Notes under the pieces: generated by a model | The model's input: only the letters and a program-made list of their open reading frames with translations | What the model was told of the DNA's origin: nothing | The model's database searches: none | NCBI GenBank assembly: GCA_964535215.1 | Contig: CAZHST010000044.1 | Coordinates: 1 to 24,651, forward strand | From: JACQHM01 sp964535215 | GTDB lineage: Bacteria > Methylomirabilota > Methylomirabilia > Methylomirabilales > JACQHM01 | DNA: 24,651 nucleotides | Reading direction: 5' to 3' | Program-made: the position numbers and the translations under genes | Shown: in pieces, positions 22,795 through 24,651 of the stretch | How the letters are laid out: each line of letters opens with the position of its first letter | How positions within the stretch are numbered: the first letter of the stretch is position 1

Positions 22795-23685
22795 CTACAC
22801 AAAAACGAGGCCCTCTTCGCTGATGGTGTACTCGGCAATCTCATCGCTACAGGCACTCCCCCGGTGCTTGGCGATGTAGAGGGCACGCCCCACCTTCCCC
22901 CCCTTGACCCGCTTCCCCATGAGGATGATGGTGTTCGCCGTTGCCCCCAGGTCTCCCTCCCCGACCTTCCTGGCGATCAGGTCATCCAGGAGGTTCTCCT
23001 CGGTGGTGACGAGGAGAAGGGTGACGATCTCTCTGTGATCGTAGCGCCTCTGCTCGATAAAGTCCCGGTACCGCCAAACGGGGATCAGGATCTCCATCCC
23101 CAGGACCTCTGCATCCTGGTGGATGACCTTCCGGTACAGCTCGTCGAAGATGTAGAGCTGGAGCGACTCACAGGGGACCTGGGTGGGGTCCACCCCGTCC
23201 ACCACGACCCGTCTCACCCCGTTGGCAAAGTGGAAGTAGAAGAACGGGAGGACCATCTTCCACCGCTGGGCGTAAGCGGCCAGCCAGTCCCAGCGGAACT
23301 CCCGGCCTTCGGGGGTGGACACCTGGTACTCGCTCACCCGTCCGCCGTAGTCGAACTCGTGGCAGTACCGCATCGCCTCCAGGGCGTGAGGGAGGGGGAA
23401 AGGGTTCTCCTGCCCGGGCCGGATCAAGTGATTCCACGCCTGAAGCTCCCACCCGAAGAGCCTTTTGGCGTACTCCTCATGCCGTTGGGAGTCCCCCCTG
23501 GCGGTCATGTCGAAGATGATCCCTCTCGCCTGTTCATACCGCTCCCCATAATGGGCAAAGGTGAGCCCCAAATGGGTCTTCCCAATCCCTGTCGCCCCGT
23601 AGACCACGGTGAGGGTCCCGGGGAGGAGGCCTCCCCCCAACATCTCATCCAACCTCTCGATCCCAAACTTGACCCGCTTCGACAT
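22795..23685 (-). CDS. KaiC/RAD55-like RecA-superfamily ATPase, single domain
   Basis: This 296-residue cytosolic ATPase has the KaiC-type start FGIERLDEMLGGGLLPGTLTVVYG, Walker A GATGIGKT (30-37) and Walker B RRVVVDGVD (158-166, Asp163). It is one RecA core rather than KaiC's two. Where KaiC-like proteins usually have a catalytic Glu-Glu pair after strand 2 (F-x-S-x-E-E), this one reads IIFDMTARGDSQRHEEY, so the pair appears displaced or missing. A middle insertion (about 90-150) is aromatic-rich. Such proteins often act as signal-switch ATPases, but no partner kinase or regulator is adjacent. ATG 23685 follows AGGGGTTCAGGGA. A YqaA-like gene lies 87 bases upstream. Function unknown. Confidence 0.8.
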   Translation of the reverse strand: MSKRVKFGIERLDEMLGGGLLPGTLTVVYGATGIGKTHLGLTFAHYGERYEQARGIIFDMTARGDSQRHEEYAKRLFGWELQAWNHLIRPGQENPFPLPHALEAMRYCHEFDYGGRVSEYQVSTPEGREFRWDWLAAYAQRWKMVLPFFYFHFANGVRRVVVDGVDPTQVPCESLQLYIFDELYRKVIHQDAEVLGMEILIPVWRYRDFIEQRRYDHREIVTLLLVTTEENLLDDLIARKVGEGDLGATANTIILMGKRVKGGKVGRALYIAKHRGSACSDEIAEYTISEEGLVFV

Positions 23686-23719
23686 TCCCTGAACCCCTTT
23701 CCTGTCGTCATAAACCCAT

Positions 23720-23755
23720 CGAAGCCCTCACACCTAAGCCCTGAAACTTTCAGGG
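23720..23755. repeat. Degenerate heptamer run ending in a perfect 8-bp inverted repeat
   Basis: In the gap between the YqaA-like stop and the KaiC-like start, CGAAGCC, CTCACAC, CTAAGCC, CTGAAAC and TTTCAGG follow in a 7-base register, with units two apart most alike. The last part is a perfect palindrome, CCCTGAAA-C-TTTCAGGG (23739-23755). It has no U-run after it on either strand, so it is not a standard terminator; it could be an operator or simply part of the repeat. Confidence 0.4.
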
Positions 23756-23772
23756 AGGATGCCCCTTCCACT

Positions 23773-24432
23773 TCAAAACACCCACTGGATGGCCACAAAC
23801 CCCAGGATGAGGAGCAGGATGAGCACCAGCGACAGCAAATCAAAGTAGCGGTCAATGTAGGTCTTGACGGTTGGCCCGAACATGTAGATGAGCCACGCGA
23901 CGAGAAAGAACCGCCCGGACCGTCCCACCAGGGAGGCCGAAGCCAGGGTGGCCAGGCTCACGGTCCGGTCAAACCCTGCGGCGATCGTGAAGACCTTGTA
24001 AGGAATCGGCGTAAATCCCGCGATGACGATGGCTGTGAAGGCATTCTCCCGGTATTGGTCGAGGACAACCTGGAACGACTCGGTCGCGTGATAGAAGGCA
24101 AGGATCGGCTTGGCTATCGTCTCGAAAAAGGCGTAGCCGATGTAATAGCCCAGGAACGCCCCCATGACGGACCCGATGGTGCAGATGGTGGCGTAGCGAA
24201 ATGACCGTTTGGGCCGACTGACCGCCAGGGCGATGAGCAGCACATCGGGGGGGACGGGGAAGAAGGAGGCTTCCACGAAGGCGAGGACGAACAGGGCGGT
24301 TAACGCATACGGCTTTTCGGCGAAGGCCTCGACCCGCGCCTTCAACTGTTTAAGCCTCTCCGAGATGACCCCAAGGGGACGAGTCCACTTCCACACCGCT
24401 TCAACGCGTCGGGTTTCTCTCGTTTCGTGCAT
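23773..24432 (-). CDS. YqaA/DedA-type (VTT domain) inner-membrane protein
   Basis: This 219-residue membrane protein is of the DedA/SNARE-associated superfamily, closest to the YqaA branch. Signs are the re-entrant LAFVEASFFPVPPDVLLIAL segment (about 50-69), GSVMGAFLGYYIGYAFFE, and the second re-entrant-like GFTPIPYKVFTIAAGF. A C-terminal hydrophobic tail runs to the end. DedA relatives are linked to lipid scrambling and membrane homeostasis; YqaA itself is uncharacterised. The N-terminal 35 residues are charged and not typical, and the ribosome site at the ATG 24432 is weak (GAGAGCCCT), so the true start may be further in. No gene is seen between it and the CRISPR-like repeat to the right. 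Confidence 0.87.
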   Translation of the reverse strand: MHETRETRRVEAVWKWTRPLGVISERLKQLKARVEAFAEKPYALTALFVLAFVEASFFPVPPDVLLIALAVSRPKRSFRYATICTIGSVMGAFLGYYIGYAFFETIAKPILAFYHATESFQVVLDQYRENAFTAIVIAGFTPIPYKVFTIAAGFDRTVSLATLASASLVGRSGRFFLVAWLIYMFGPTVKTYIDRYFDLLSLVLILLLILGFVAIQWVF

Positions 24433-24565
24433 AGGGCTCTCGTAAACTCATGAAGTCCTGATCCAGGCCTGGTGCTCCATCTCCAACCCTCCCATGAGGC
24501 TTCCCGGGTTGCCCCGAAGTGCCATCAGGATAGCGTTCTTTCGCATCCTGGTCAAGGAAACTTTC

Positions 24566-24651
24566 GCTTTCAGTCCCCTATTCGTCGGGTCATCGAGTGA
24601 AGCCGTAGCACGTAGACCGAGGACGGAAGACCGGGGACCGCTTTCAGTCCC
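24566..24651. CRISPR. Probable first repeat-spacer unit of a CRISPR array, cut by the window edge
   Basis: A 38-base element at 24566-24603 begins GCTTTCAGTCCCC and ends GTGAAGC, with near-complementary ends and a central CCCC...GGG able to pair, in the style of known CRISPR repeats. After 36 bases (24604-24639), its first 12 bases recur exactly at 24640-24651, where the window ends; the base before each copy (C) also matches. The 74-base period is typical of 37/37 arrays. Only one full copy is visible and no cas genes are present, so this is provisional. The intervening 'spacer' is itself written in 7-base units, which is odd for a phage-derived spacer. Confidence 0.5.
24605..24646. repeat. 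Heptamer tandem repeat at right edge
   Basis: Six units in perfect 7-base register: GTAGCAC, GTAGACC, GAGGACG, GAAGACC, GGGGACC, GCTTTCA. Four share the G-x-x-GAC pattern. They coincide with the putative CRISPR spacer and the start of the second repeat copy, and resemble the arrays at 10055 and 19209. Confidence 0.5.

Noticed and set aside
22864..24204. 446-codon plus-strand frame opposite the KaiC-like and YqaA-like genes
   Set aside because: It spans two clear minus-strand genes and their spacer, and its protein is low-complexity Gly/Asp/Pro/Val-rich, as expected for a shadow frame.

Overview
The window is a dense, high-GC bacterial chromosomal segment with short intergenic gaps and many start/stop overlaps. 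Envelope genes (a lipoprotein RlpA with a SPOR domain, a membrane-anchored M23 peptidase, SecA with a zinc tail) point to a diderm bacterium. The style of several proteins (zinc-ribbon/adenylyl cyclase/AAA/TPR protein, RAD55/KaiC-like ATPase, UxxC peroxiredoxin) would suit an NC10/Methylomirabilota, Rokubacteria or Desulfobacterota relative. That placement is inference only; no rRNA or tRNA gene was seen.

Layout. 1-531: no convincing gene. 532-2397 (+): an LDH2/MDH2-type oxidoreductase followed by a HpcH/HpaI aldolase, a two-gene catabolic unit. 2402-4742 (-): a polyprenyl-phosphate-sugar synthase overlapping a GT-C membrane glycosyltransferase with TPRs. 4857-7141 (+): an RNA m5C methyltransferase overlapping a separate PUA-like protein, then a 60-residue membrane protein and a HAMP protein without an output domain. 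7168-12351 (-): secA, a CapA-like protein and an M23 peptidase.

12571-16403 (-): a cyclase/ATPase/TPR signalling protein, then a peroxiredoxin-like gene interrupted by an in-frame TGA exactly where the first cysteine of its CPFC motif should be. A small hairpin with a G in its apical loop follows the TGA. This is best read as an undescribed-looking selenoprotein (UPFC redox motif) and is the main discovery of the window.

16526-22641 (-): a long co-directional run: Zn-dependent dehydrogenase, class I aldolase and FGGY kinase (a probable sugar or polyol catabolic module with a TGATG-coupled junction), then a doubled DUF2283 protein, a DUF429 RNase H-fold protein, endonuclease V and RlpA. 22795-24432 (-): an atypical KaiC/RAD55-like ATPase and a YqaA/DedA-type membrane protein. 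24566-24651: one whole and one clipped copy of what looks like a CRISPR repeat at a 74-bp period, running off the right edge.

A second genome-level feature is a set of intergenic stretches written in a strict 7-nt register (10055-10145, 19209-19243, 24605-24646, and weaker at 18783-18803 and 23720-23754). They resemble decayed heptamer tandem repeats shared between unrelated spacers.
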